Shown here: positions 51,093 through 59,089 of the stretch, in pieces
Layout: every line of letters starts with the position of its first letter
Position numbering within the stretch: the first letter of the stretch is position 1
DNA from: an uncultured Pelagibacteraceae bacterium
GTDB taxonomy: Bacteria > Pseudomonadota > Alphaproteobacteria > Pelagibacterales > Pelagibacteraceae
Reading direction: 5' to 3'
DNA: 64,000 bases
NCBI GenBank assembly: GCA_902544985.1
Contig: CACCFV010000001.1
Coordinates: forward strand, 62,001-126,000
Program-made: the position numbers and the translations under genes
Notes under the pieces: model-generated
What the model was told of the DNA's origin: nothing
The model's input: the letters and a program-made list of their open reading frames with translations, nothing else
Databases searched by the model: none

Positions 51093-51296
51093 ATGGGTAT
51101 TCATTACGATTATAAGTCAACTAAAAGCGCTAAACTTATGGAGAAGCAAGCCAAGAGAGAAAAAAAACTTGCTGAAAAAAAAGCAAAACGTTTAGCAAAA
51201 GAAGGCGCTAAAAAAGATAATAATAAAAAAGAAAAAGTCTTAGATGCATCTAAACCAATTACTTTAGATTTTCTTACAAATCCAAATAAAGAATGA
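51093..51296 (+). CDS. small Lys-rich protein of unknown function, 67 aa
   Basis: A very basic, helical protein starting MGIHYDYKSTKSAKLMEKQ with repeated KK and AK blocks (about residues 20-50, coiled-coil-like) and a less charged tail ending [12 protein letters not shown]. It has a good ribosome site (TAAGGAAA, ATG about 7 bases later). No family recognised; nucleic-acid binding is possible from charge alone. Its TGA overlaps the ATG of the next small ORF by 4 bases (ATGA). The 98 bases upstream, after tRNA-Thr, show no other feature. Confidence 0.75.
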   Translation: MGIHYDYKSTKSAKLMEKQAKREKKLAEKKAKRLAKEGAKKDNNKKEKVLDASKPITLDFLTNPNKE

Positions 51297-51394
51297 TTGT
51301 AAAAGACAAAAATGAGCGATTAAGTTCAGCTCTTAAAAAGAATTTAAAAAAAAGAAAACTTTTTCAAAAAAGAAATAAGAAGAAAAATAAATAA
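51293..51394 (+). CDS. very small basic ORF coupled to both neighbours, 33 aa
   Basis: ATG 51293 overlaps the stop of the upstream small gene (ATGA), and its own TAA (51392-51394) overlaps the dcd ATG (TAATG). The product starts [17 protein letters not shown] and ends in a basic Lys/Arg/Asn-rich tail. Both junctions have the form seen throughout this genome between coupled genes, which supports real translation. It could be a tiny RNA-binding protein or serve only to carry ribosomes to dcd. No family recognised. Confidence 0.55.
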   Translation: MIVKDKNERLSSALKKNLKKRKLFQKRNKKKNK

Positions 51395-51954
51395 TGTCTA
51401 TCCAGCCTGATTCTTGGATAAAAAAAATGTGTAAAGAACACAATATGATTGAACCATTCTTAGATCATCAAGTTTCGGAGGGAAAAATATCTTATGGGCT
51501 CAGTAGCATGGGTTATGATGTCAGAATCTCAGATGAGTACAGAATATTTACCAATGTAAACAATTCTTTGGTAGATCCTAAAAATTTTTCTGATGATAAT
51601 TTTATAGAGAGAAAAGGACCTCACTGTATTATTCCTCCAAATTCATTTGTTTTAGCAAAAACTGTCGAGTATTTCAGAATACCAAAAGATGTATTGTGTA
51701 TTTGTGTTGGAAAAAGTACCTATGCTCGAACAGGTATTATTTGTAATGTAACACCAATCGAAAATGAATTTGAAGGAAATATAGTTATAGAATTAAGCAA
51801 TACGACACCCAATCCAGCTAAGATATATTCCAATGAAGGCATTGCTCAATTTTTATTTTTTAAATCAGATACTCAACCAGAGACAACATATAAGTCTAAG
51901 AATGGAAAATATCAGGGTCAAACTACAATCCAAGTAGCAAAAATTAAAAAATAA
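51394..51954 (+). CDS. dcd: dCTP deaminase
   Basis: Converts dCTP to dUTP for dTTP synthesis. A 186-aa dUTPase-fold protein. Seen: [12 protein letters not shown], a catalytic region [19 protein letters not shown] with the conserved Arg and Glu, and [16 protein letters not shown]. The C-terminal segment KYQGQTTIQ is typical of Dcd. It starts on the stop of the 33-aa ORF and is 3 bases from murA. Confidence 0.95.
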   Translation: MSIQPDSWIKKMCKEHNMIEPFLDHQVSEGKISYGLSSMGYDVRISDEYRIFTNVNNSLVDPKNFSDDNFIERKGPHCIIPPNSFVLAKTVEYFRIPKDVLCICVGKSTYARTGIICNVTPIENEFEGNIVIELSNTTPNPAKIYSNEGIAQFLFFKSDTQPETTYKSKNGKYQGQTTIQVAKIKK

Positions 51955-51957
51955 TTT

Positions 51958-53220
51958 ATGGATAAGTTTTCTATTGAGGGCCCAAGTAGAATAAAGGGAG
52001 AGGTTGAAATCTCAGGATCGAAAAATTCTTCACTTCCAATTTTAGCAGCTACTATACTTTTTAATAAACCAGTTGTGGTAAAAAATTTACCAAGAGTAAA
52101 AGATATCAATACAATGATAAATTTATTGAGATCACTAGGCTCAAAAATTATTTTATCTAAAGATAGAAGGACTGCTACCATACATAATGAAATAAAATTA
52201 AAAACATTTGCAAGCTATTCCCTTGTCAAAACAATGAGAGGTTCAATTTTAGTATTAGGCCCCTTAATTGCAAAATACTATAAATCAAAAATTTCTTTAC
52301 CTGGTGGCTGTCTTATTGGAGCAAGACCAATAAACTATCACTTAGACTCTTTAAAAAAACTTGGGATGAGCTATGACTTAAAAGATGGCTATATTTTAGC
52401 TAAATCAAAAGGCAAATTGAAAGGAACAATTATAAAGTTTCCTAGATTAACTGTGGGAGCTACAGAAAATTCTATAATTGCTGCTTGTTTAGCTAAAGGC
52501 ACTACTATTTTAAAAAATTGTGCTATCGAACCTGAAATAAAAGATTTGACAAATTTTTTAAATTTAGCAGGAGCAAAGATTTCCTGGGTTGGAAGAACAT
52601 GTAAAGTTATCGGAGTAGATAAATTGAACTCAACAGAATACTCGGTTATGGCTGATAGAATAGAAGCTGGAACTTTTTGTGTAGCAGCAACATTGGCAAA
52701 AGGAAATTTGAAGATATTGAATTTTGATGCAAAAATTATCAAAACCGAATTAGAATTACTTAAAAGGTTTGGTGCAAAAATAAAACTATATAAAAAAAAA
52801 ATTTTTATCAAAGGTCCAGAAAAAATTAGATCCATTAAAAATATTAAAACCAAAGAATACCCAGGTGTAGCAACTGATTTACAATCACAACTTATGGTTT
52901 TGATGTGTAAAGCAAATGGAAAAGGTTCTGTCACTGAAAATATATTTGAAAATAGATTTATGCACGTTGCAGAACTGCGAAGACTTGGTGCAAAAATAAA
53001 TGTAAAGAATAATAAAGCTTACATTTATGGAAATACTAAATTTATAGGTGCTGAATTAATGTCTAGCGATTTAAGAGCATCGGTTTCATTAGTATTAGCA
53101 GCAATGGTTTCAAAAGGTAAATCAATAATCAATAGAATTTATCATTTGGACCGTGGCTATGAAAATATAGAGCATAAATTAAAAAAAATTGGGGTCAAAA
53201 TAAAAAGATTGAAGCAGTGA
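51958..53220 (+). CDS. murA: UDP-N-acetylglucosamine 1-carboxyvinyltransferase
   Basis: First committed step of peptidoglycan synthesis, adding enolpyruvate to UDP-GlcNAc. A 420-aa EPSP-synthase-fold protein. Seen: SGSKNSSLPILAA (Lys22-Asn23), the active-site loop LPGGCLIGARP with the nucleophilic Cys118 that fosfomycin targets, and C-terminal DLRASVSLVLAAM. Standard length. Its stop overlaps the following GTG by 4 bases. Confidence 0.97.
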   Translation: MDKFSIEGPSRIKGEVEISGSKNSSLPILAATILFNKPVVVKNLPRVKDINTMINLLRSLGSKIILSKDRRTATIHNEIKLKTFASYSLVKTMRGSILVLGPLIAKYYKSKISLPGGCLIGARPINYHLDSLKKLGMSYDLKDGYILAKSKGKLKGTIIKFPRLTVGATENSIIAACLAKGTTILKNCAIEPEIKDLTNFLNLAGAKISWVGRTCKVIGVDKLNSTEYSVMADRIEAGTFCVAATLAKGNLKILNFDAKIIKTELELLKRFGAKIKLYKKKIFIKGPEKIRSIKNIKTKEYPGVATDLQSQLMVLMCKANGKGSVTENIFENRFMHVAELRRLGAKINVKNNKAYIYGNTKFIGAELMSSDLRASVSLVLAAMVSKGKSIINRIYHLDRGYENIEHKLKKIGVKIKRLKQ

Positions 53221-53609
53221 GTAGATATTTAGCTAAAATTATTGCAAATGATCAAGAGGGATTACAGATGATTTCGGCATGCGTTTCTGGCTCAAAAACA
53301 AATGTTGATAATATCAAGTATTTGGCGTCAAGCAAAGTTTTTTTATTATCTATTGAAAGAAATAAAATTGAGTCTGATCAAACAAACAAAAAAATAAACA
53401 GTGTTTGTAGATTTGAATTTGTTGACAAGGTTAAGTCCAAAAATATTGATCAAGCAAATAAAGAAAAAATATTAAATTTAATTGGTATAGATTATTTGAA
53501 AAATAAAGATGATTATGAAATAAATTTGATTTTTGACAATAATAGTCACATTGTTTTGACTACAGAAACAATTGAAGTAAGGTTAGAAGATCAAAATGAG
53601 ATTAAATAA
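53217..53609 (+). CDS. DUF2948-family protein
   Basis: A 130-aa protein with the DUF2948 pattern: KIIANDQEGLQMISACVSGS, then VDNIKYLASSKVFLLSIERNK, then VCRFEFVDKVKS. Function unknown. The family lies between murA and hisD in many alphaproteobacteria, as here. The start is GTG, overlapping the murA TGA (GTGA). Two bases separate it from hisD. Confidence 0.85.
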   Translation: MSRYLAKIIANDQEGLQMISACVSGSKTNVDNIKYLASSKVFLLSIERNKIESDQTNKKINSVCRFEFVDKVKSKNIDQANKEKILNLIGIDYLKNKDDYEINLIFDNNSHIVLTTETIEVRLEDQNEIK

Positions 53610-53611
53610 AT

Positions 53612-54895
53612 ATGAAAATATTAAACAGTAAATCAAGAAATTTTAATAAAAAGTTAGATAAATTATTATTAAAAAGGAAAGCCAAAGTTCAAACGAACTC
53701 TGTATCTGTTATAAAAATAATTGAAGATGTAAAAAAAAATGGTGACAAAGCATTGTTAAAGTATGAGAAAAAATTTAATCAAAACAGAATAATTAAACCA
53801 AGCTTGAGACAAATTACACGATCTATTAAATCTTTAGATCCTAAAGTAAAAAATGCCATCGATTTTGCTTATTCAAGAATCTACAAGTTTCATTCATTAC
53901 AAAAATTTAAAAATATTTCTTACACAGATAAATTTAAAAATAAACTAGAATACAAGTATTTACCAATCGAGTCAGTTGCAATTTATGTACCAGGATCATC
54001 CGCATCTTATCCTTCAAGTGTTTTAATGAATGCTATCCCTGGGATAGTTGCAGGAGTAAAAAGAATAATTATGATTAATCCAGGATATAAAGGAAAACAA
54101 AATCCAGCTGTATTATATGCAGCTAAAAAATGTAAAATCAAAGAAATATATTCTATTGGTGGTCCATCAGCGATTGCAGCAGTTGCTTATGGAACAAAAA
54201 AAATCAAAAGAGTAAATAAGATTGTGGGTCCTGGTAATATTTATGTGGCAGCCGCAAAAAAGGAAGTTTTTGGAGATGTTGGTGTTGAAGGAATGATAGC
54301 TGGACCATCAGAAGTAACCGTTGTTGGTGATAGATTTTCAAATCCAAACTGGATAGCAAGTGATCTTATTGGTCAAGCAGAGCACGATGAACTCGCTCAA
54401 TGTATATTAATTTCAAAAAGTAAAGATTTGATAATTCAAACTAGAGATGAAATCTCCAAACAATTAAAAAAGATTCCAAGAACAGCTATCGCAAGAAAAA
54501 GTTTATCAAATAATGGAATTTTAATTCAAGTAAGCTCAGATAAACAAATAATTGATATCGTGAATAAAATCGCCCCTGAGCATTTAGAATTAAATGTAAA
54601 AAATTATAAATCTTTTATTTCAAGAATTAAAAATGCTGGTTCTATTTGTTTGGGAAAATATGCTGTGATGGCAATGACTGACTATAATGCTGGTTCAAAC
54701 CATATATTACCAACTAATGGTTCAGCCAGATTTTCAAGTGGTATAAGTGTTAATGAATTTTACAAAAGAATTTCATACATAAACTTATCAAAAAAGGGTA
54801 TTGAAAAGCTTGGACCATCAGTTATAACACTTGCAAATTATGAAGGGTTGGCTGGACATGCTCAATCTGTGAAAGAAAGAATTAGGAGAAAATAA
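53612..54895 (+). CDS. hisD: histidinol dehydrogenase
   Basis: Last two oxidation steps of histidine synthesis (L-histidinol to L-histidine), NAD- and Zn-dependent. 427 aa. Seen: [47 protein letters not shown], and [14 protein letters not shown] with zinc-site residues. The C-terminal segment [18 protein letters not shown] is diagnostic. Two bases separate it from infA. Other his genes (hisSZG) lie 1 kb downstream. Confidence 0.97.
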   Translation: MKILNSKSRNFNKKLDKLLLKRKAKVQTNSVSVIKIIEDVKKNGDKALLKYEKKFNQNRIIKPSLRQITRSIKSLDPKVKNAIDFAYSRIYKFHSLQKFKNISYTDKFKNKLEYKYLPIESVAIYVPGSSASYPSSVLMNAIPGIVAGVKRIIMINPGYKGKQNPAVLYAAKKCKIKEIYSIGGPSAIAAVAYGTKKIKRVNKIVGPGNIYVAAAKKEVFGDVGVEGMIAGPSEVTVVGDRFSNPNWIASDLIGQAEHDELAQCILISKSKDLIIQTRDEISKQLKKIPRTAIARKSLSNNGILIQVSSDKQIIDIVNKIAPEHLELNVKNYKSFISRIKNAGSICLGKYAVMAMTDYNAGSNHILPTNGSARFSSGISVNEFYKRISYINLSKKGIEKLGPSVITLANYEGLAGHAQSVKERIRRK

Positions 54896-54897
54896 AT

Positions 54898-55113
54898 TTG
54901 TCAAAACAAGATTTACTTGAATTTAAAGGTAAAGTAACTGACTTGTTACCTAACGCTATGTTTAGAGTTCAATTAGAAAACGGTCATGTGGTGACGGCAC
55001 ACACTGCAGGTAAGTTAAGAAAAAATCGAATTCGAGTATTACAGGGTGATAATGTGACTGTGGAGATGACACCTTATGACCTTACTAAAGGCAGAATTAT
55101 CTTTAGAGGGTAA
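54898..55113 (+). CDS. infA: translation initiation factor IF-1
   Basis: A 71-aa OB-fold factor that occupies the 30S A site during initiation. Core [19 protein letters not shown] and end [15 protein letters not shown] are nearly invariant. The start is TTG 54898. The next in-frame ATG would remove 20 residues of the conserved fold, so TTG is real. No strong ribosome site is seen. Six bases separate the stop from tRNA-Phe, so the tRNA may be on the same transcript. Confidence 0.96.
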   Translation: MSKQDLLEFKGKVTDLLPNAMFRVQLENGHVVTAHTAGKLRKNRIRVLQGDNVTVEMTPYDLTKGRIIFRG

Positions 55114-55119
55114 CTTTTT

Positions 55120-55194
55120 GCCTCGGTAGCTCAGGAGTAGAGCAGAGCCCTGAAAAGGCTTGTGTCGGAGGTGCGAATCCTTCCCGAGGCACCA
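55120..55194 (+). tRNA. tRNA-Phe (anticodon GAA)
   Basis: 75 bases with encoded CCA. Acceptor GCCTCGG pairs CCGAGGC, the D-arm is GCTC-AGGAGTA-GAGC, and the anticodon arm is GAGCC-CTGAAAA-GGCTT (GAA). The T-arm is GGAGG-TGCGAAT-CCTTC. The T-loop carries G at 55 in place of the usual T (pseudouridine 55). CCA is followed directly by a second CCA. Confidence 0.95.
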
Positions 55195-55269
55195 CCAAAA
55201 CATCTTGAAATTAATAAACAAAGAAATTAACTTCTATGAATAATAAATAACAAAAGGACGAGTAAAAAG

Positions 55270-55482
55270 ATGAGTACAATTCAAGGAAAAGTAAAATGGT
55301 TTAATGGCAAAAAAGGGTATGGATTTATTGAAAGAGACGATAAAGAAAAAGATGCTTTTGTTCATGCCAGCGCAGTAAAAGCTGCCGGAATGAGATTTCT
55401 AAATGAAGGAGATAAATTAGAATTTACATTAGAGGATGGTCCAAAAGGCCCCTCAGCAGTAAACTTAAAAAAATTAGATTAA
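55270..55482 (+). CDS. cold shock protein (CspA family)
   Basis: A 70-aa single-stranded-nucleic-acid-binding protein with one cold-shock OB domain. It has the RNP1-like KKGYGFIE and RNP2-like DAFVHASAV, and opens with [14 protein letters not shown]. An AAAGGA ribosome site lies about 10 bases ahead of the ATG. It is followed by the only clear intrinsic terminator in the window. The 75-base gap after tRNA-Phe probably holds its promoter. CspA-family proteins act as RNA chaperones; cold induction cannot be read from this sequence. Confidence 0.95.
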   Translation: MSTIQGKVKWFNGKKGYGFIERDDKEKDAFVHASAVKAAGMRFLNEGDKLEFTLEDGPKGPSAVNLKKLD

Positions 55483-55498
55483 TTTAAATATTTTATAA

Positions 55499-55539
55499 GG
55501 GCGTTTACTTAGAAATAAGAAAACGTCCTTTTCTTTTTA
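55499..55539 (+). terminator. intrinsic terminator after the cold-shock gene
   Basis: GGGCGTTT (55499-55506) pairs AAACGTCC-side bases (55521-55528) to give an 8-bp stem with one G-T wobble and a 14-base loop. A T-rich run (TTTTCTTTTT) follows directly. It lies 17 bases after the csp stop. Confidence 0.8.
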
Positions 55540-55577
55540 GGGTTGAATAATTTCAATTTTTGTCTAAAACGCTGCTC

Positions 55578-55679
55578 ATGAATAAAAATGAGACAATTTA
55601 CAAACTAAACCCAGGTACTCTTAGACTTGCTCTTAGAGGAACTAATAGAGGTGTGCACGCTCATTTCCACGCTGGCTAA
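55578..55679 (+). CDS. possible 33-aa leader peptide with clustered His codons
   Basis: ATG 55578 to TAA 55677-55679, with no stop for 33 codons. The product is MNKNETIYKLNPG..., ending RGVHAHFHAG, with His27, His29 and His31 near the end. A hairpin GCTGGC-taaa-GCTAGC spans the stop codon. Another hairpin (CTCAT / ATGAG, 55575-55592) holds the start codon. The block sits between the csp terminator and tRNA-His/hisS/hisZ/hisG. It could be a His-sensing leader or a small structured RNA read as an ORF by chance. A TATAAT at 55703-55708 might start the tRNA-His transcript after it. No Shine-Dalgarno seen. Low certainty. Confidence 0.4.
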   Translation: MNKNETIYKLNPGTLRLALRGTNRGVHAHFHAG

Positions 55680-55748
55680 AGCTAGCGAATAATCATTTAT
55701 ATTATAATTTTAAATAACAACAAAATAAGATAAAACAAAAAAGGATAT

Positions 55749-55822
55749 GCCTTGATGGTGAAATAGTATCACGTCGGTTTGTGGATCCGAAGTCGTAGGA
55801 GCGTAACCTACTCAAGGTACCA
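55749..55822 (+). tRNA. tRNA-His (anticodon GTG), A73, no encoded G-1, unusual D- and T-loops
   Basis: 74 bases with encoded CCA. Acceptor GCCTTGA pairs TCAAGGT (G1-T72 wobble), A73, with T at -1. The D-arm is GTGA-AATAGTA-TCAC, and the D-loop lacks the G18-G19 pair. The anticodon arm TCGGT-TTGTGGA-TCCGA has a T-T mismatch at 31-39. The T-arm GTAGG-AGCGTAA-CCTAC has A54, G55 and T58 in place of T54, T55 and A58. It ends 4 bases before the hisS ATG, which marks it as tRNA-His despite the odd loops. Confidence 0.88.
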
Positions 55823-55826
55823 AAAA

Positions 55827-57224
55827 ATGAATAAAGAAAATAAATTAATTCCTGGATTACCCTCAGGTTTTGAAGATAGATGGAATAAAAAATTACTTCT
55901 TAAAAAAAGATTATTAGGGGTTATTGAGAAAAATTTTATTAAATATGGATTTAATCCATTGGAAACACCATCATTTGAAATTAGTGAAAATATAGGTTCT
56001 TTTCTAGCAGAGGATCAGAATAATCCTATGTCTGATGTGTTTACATTTGATGATGGTGAAAAGAATATTACTTTAAGATATGATTTATCAAGTCCACTTG
56101 CTAGATTTGTTGCACAGAATAATCAAGAGCTTCCTTCAATATATAAAAGATATGCAATTCAAAATGTATTCAGAAATGAAAAATCTGGAAATGCCAGGTA
56201 CAGGGAATTTACTCAAGCAGATTGTGATATAGTTGGAAACGTTAATCCTGCACAAGCTAATGCCGAACTGTGTAATTTGATCTCAAATACTTTAGAAGAT
56301 TGTGGTTTAAAAAAAGATCAGTTTACTATCAATGTCAGTAATAGAAAAATCGTTCAAGGTTTAATCGAGGATTTAAAAATTGAAAAAAATAAACAAATTA
56401 AAGTAATGAGAGCTATAGATAAACTTGATAAACCTGGGTTTGGTTTAAAGGGCGTTGAAGAATTATTGAAAAAAGAGAGAAAAGATAAAAGTGGAGCCAT
56501 AACAAAAGGAGCAAACTTAAGTGATGAACAAGCTTCAAAAATCTTAAATTTTTTAAAGATTAATGATTTAAAAGAACTTAAAGAAAATTTTAAAAATCCT
56601 ATTACTCAAGAGGGTATTAAAGAATTAGAAGAATTATTCGGAGTATTAAATTTTGGAAATTATTATGATCAAGTAAAAACTAATTTTACCATAGTTAGAG
56701 GTTTAGATTATTACGATGGGTTTTGTGTTGAAACAAATCTAAATTTCAAAGCAAAAAATATTAAGGGTAAGGAAGTTGATATTGGAAGTATTTGCTCAGG
56801 TGGACAGTATAATAAATTAATTTCAAGATTTAAGGGTGTAGATATTCCAGGAACAGGTGTGAGCATTGGTGTTGATAGATTGCTATTTGCAATGATGCAA
56901 TTAAATCAAATAGAAGTTGATACACAAAATCCAGTTATTGTTTGTGTAATGGATGAAAAGTATTTAAAAAATTATTACGGAATTTTAGATAATTTAAGAA
57001 AAAATAATATCAATTCTGAAATATTTTTGGATAGTAAAAAAAATCTAGGTAAGCAACTTACTTATGCTAACAAAAGAGAATGTCCAGTCGCAGTTATCTG
57101 TGGTGAAAATGAATTTAAAGATAATAAAATAACATTAAAGAATTTACTCGGGGCTAAAGGGGAGAATAACCAAATTACATTTCCAAAAGAAAATTTAATA
57201 AATGAAATCAAAAAATTTATCTAA
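55827..57224 (+). CDS. hisS: histidyl-tRNA synthetase
   Basis: Class II synthetase charging tRNA-His (465 aa). Motif 1 region GFNPLETPSFE, motif 2 FRNEKSGNARYREFTQADCD, the His-binding RGLDYYDGFC, motif 3 near GTGVSIGVDRLLFAM, and a C-terminal anticodon domain. ATG 55827 is preferred to an open extension back to 55779 because that stretch is tRNA-His. It lies 4 bases after tRNA-His. HisRS and its tRNA as direct neighbours are unusual and suggest joint transcription. It overlaps hisZ by 23 bases. Confidence 0.96.
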   Translation: MNKENKLIPGLPSGFEDRWNKKLLLKKRLLGVIEKNFIKYGFNPLETPSFEISENIGSFLAEDQNNPMSDVFTFDDGEKNITLRYDLSSPLARFVAQNNQELPSIYKRYAIQNVFRNEKSGNARYREFTQADCDIVGNVNPAQANAELCNLISNTLEDCGLKKDQFTINVSNRKIVQGLIEDLKIEKNKQIKVMRAIDKLDKPGFGLKGVEELLKKERKDKSGAITKGANLSDEQASKILNFLKINDLKELKENFKNPITQEGIKELEELFGVLNFGNYYDQVKTNFTIVRGLDYYDGFCVETNLNFKAKNIKGKEVDIGSICSGGQYNKLISRFKGVDIPGTGVSIGVDRLLFAMMQLNQIEVDTQNPVIVCVMDEKYLKNYYGILDNLRKNNINSEIFLDSKKNLGKQLTYANKRECPVAVICGENEFKDNKITLKNLLGAKGENNQITFPKENLINEIKKFI

Positions 57225-58260
57225 CAAAATCCTTAGATCTGTTCAGTCTAAAGGATTTAAATATATTGAATTACCATCAGTTATTGAGACTAATCATATA
57301 GTTCAAAGATCTGGTGAAAGTTTTAGAAAATTTATTTTTTCATTTACAGATCAGACAGGTAATGAATTATGTTTGAGACCTGACCTTACCATTGCTTCTT
57401 GTCTTAGATACTTAGAAAACAATTTAAAAGGCAAAGAAAAAATATTTTATAGCGGACAGGCTTATAGAAAATCTCAAAATAAAAAGGACTCTATAATTCA
57501 AAATCAAGTTGGTTTTGAGATTATAGGATCAAAAGATGAAAAAAATGATGACAAAGAAATAATAAATACATCAATTAATTCACTAAAAAATTTGAAATAC
57601 TCAACTGGCACACTTACTATTGGCAATGTGGAAATTTTTAATCTTTTAATATCTAAATTAGATATACCAAAAAGATGGAAATTAAGACTTACAAGACATT
57701 TTTGGCGAGAAGATTATTTCAGTGATTTACTAAAAAGATTAGAGACAAATTCTGATGTAGATCCAACTATTGTTGAAGTTGATAAAAGACGATATTTAAA
57801 AATGTTAAAGGATAATCAATCATCAATTGTTGCAGGTAGAACATTAAAAGAAATTTTAGAAAGGTTTGATAAAAAAATAAAGGATCCAAGAAGAGCAAGT
57901 AAGGGAAGTAATACATCGAAAATCATTAAAGAGTTTCTAAAAATTAAATGTCCGATAAATAAAGCTGCAAAGGAATTAAATAAATTCTTTAAAAAACATA
58001 AAATAAACCTTTTTGTTGATCAGAGATATTTTCCTATCTCAAAAAATAAAATATCTAAATTGAATGTGGTTTTCTCATCAGCCTTTGGTAGACAATTAGA
58101 GTATTACACGGGTATAGTTTTTAAAATAGACATCAAAACAAAGTCAAAAATTGTTAATTGTTGTAATGGTGGTCGTTATGACAAATTGATTTCTGATCTT
58201 GGCTCAAAAAAATACGTACCTGCAGTTGGAGCAGCTCTAAACTTAAATCCTCAATTATGA
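57202..58260 (+). CDS. hisZ: ATP phosphoribosyltransferase regulatory subunit (HisRS paralogue)
   Basis: A 352-aa HisRS-like protein without aminoacylation function. It joins the short-form HisG, enabling ATP phosphoribosyltransferase activity and histidine feedback. Seen: FIELPSVIE-like N terminus (YIELPSVIET), LCLRPDLTIASCLRYL, FYSGQAYRKSQ, and a late GGRYDKLISDLG. It lacks the HisRS anticodon domain. It starts inside hisS and overlaps hisG by 4 bases (ATGA). Its presence is expected because HisG here is the short form. Confidence 0.93.
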   Translation: MKSKNLSNKILRSVQSKGFKYIELPSVIETNHIVQRSGESFRKFIFSFTDQTGNELCLRPDLTIASCLRYLENNLKGKEKIFYSGQAYRKSQNKKDSIIQNQVGFEIIGSKDEKNDDKEIINTSINSLKNLKYSTGTLTIGNVEIFNLLISKLDIPKRWKLRLTRHFWREDYFSDLLKRLETNSDVDPTIVEVDKRRYLKMLKDNQSSIVAGRTLKEILERFDKKIKDPRRASKGSNTSKIIKEFLKIKCPINKAAKELNKFFKKHKINLFVDQRYFPISKNKISKLNVVFSSAFGRQLEYYTGIVFKIDIKTKSKIVNCCNGGRYDKLISDLGSKKYVPAVGAALNLNPQL

Positions 58261-58943
58261 AAAATTTAATAAATATAGGAATACCTAGTAAGGGACGGTT
58301 AAGAAAAGATGTTTTAAAAATTTTCACTAAAAAAAAATTAAAGCTTATTTCAGAGAGAGGAGAAAGAGATCTGATAGGTTCAATAAAAAATAAATCAAAC
58401 GTAAAGATCTTATATTTGCACGCTAGGGAAATTATTGAAAGATTAGGAGATGGCTCTTTAGATATTGGCTTTTCTGGTTTTGATTTATTAAAAGAAAGTG
58501 AGATAAATACTCAAAACAAGATAAATGTTATTAAAAAACTTGATTTTGGAAATGCTAATCTGGTTGTAGCTATACCTGATCCTTGGATTGATGTTCAAAC
58601 AATAGCTGACCTAGAAGAAATTGCATTTGAATTTAGAGATAAAAAGAAAAAAAGATTAAGAGTTGCAACTAAGTATCCAAATTTAACTAGGGATTTTTTA
58701 TTTTCAAAAGGTGTTACACAATTTAAATTGGTTGATAGTTTAGGAGCAACTGAGGCGTACCCTTTTACTGGTTCAGCTGAATTAATTACCGACATAACAT
58801 CTACAGGTGAGACTCTTAGAGCGAATAACCTACGTATATTAAAAGATGGAGAAATCTTAAAATCTCAAGCTTGTATTTTTACTTCAAAAAAAAATAGTAA
58901 AAAAAAGGGTTTAAAAAACTTTGTTAAATTACTTTCTAAGTAA
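58257..58943 (+). CDS. hisG: ATP phosphoribosyltransferase, short form
   Basis: First step of histidine synthesis, ATP + PRPP to phosphoribosyl-ATP. A 228-aa short-form HisG without the C-terminal regulatory domain, which is why HisZ is needed. Seen: IGIPSKGRLRKD at the N terminus, GDGSLDIGFSGFDLL, RVATKYPNLTRDF, and the PRPP-type loop TDITSTGETLRANNL. Coupled to hisZ by ATGA. The following 146-base spacer holds a candidate promoter for rmuC. Confidence 0.95.
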   Translation: MKNLINIGIPSKGRLRKDVLKIFTKKKLKLISERGERDLIGSIKNKSNVKILYLHAREIIERLGDGSLDIGFSGFDLLKESEINTQNKINVIKKLDFGNANLVVAIPDPWIDVQTIADLEEIAFEFRDKKKKRLRVATKYPNLTRDFLFSKGVTQFKLVDSLGATEAYPFTGSAELITDITSTGETLRANNLRILKDGEILKSQACIFTSKKNSKKKGLKNFVKLLSK

Positions 58944-59069
58944 TTCATCTTTAAAGTATATGAGAAAAATTTTGATAATATCTTAATCTCGCATTTCTAC
59001 ATAATTAGCTATTAGAAACCCTATTCCAAAAATAACTTTAAAATAAGATATAATTCCATAAAAATCCCT

Positions 59070-59075
59070 TATAAT
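59070..59075 (+). promoter_or_regulatory. candidate -10 box for the rmuC group
   Basis: A perfect TATAAT lies 14 bases before the rmuC ATG in the 146-base hisG/rmuC spacer. No good -35 is seen. I see no other gene or RNA in this spacer. Weak support in A+T-rich sequence. Confidence 0.3.
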
Positions 59076-59089
59076 ACAAGTTACGAATC

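Noticed and set aside
52389-52934. 181-codon minus-strand open frame across murA
   Set aside because: Shadow of murA; no ribosome site or family motif.
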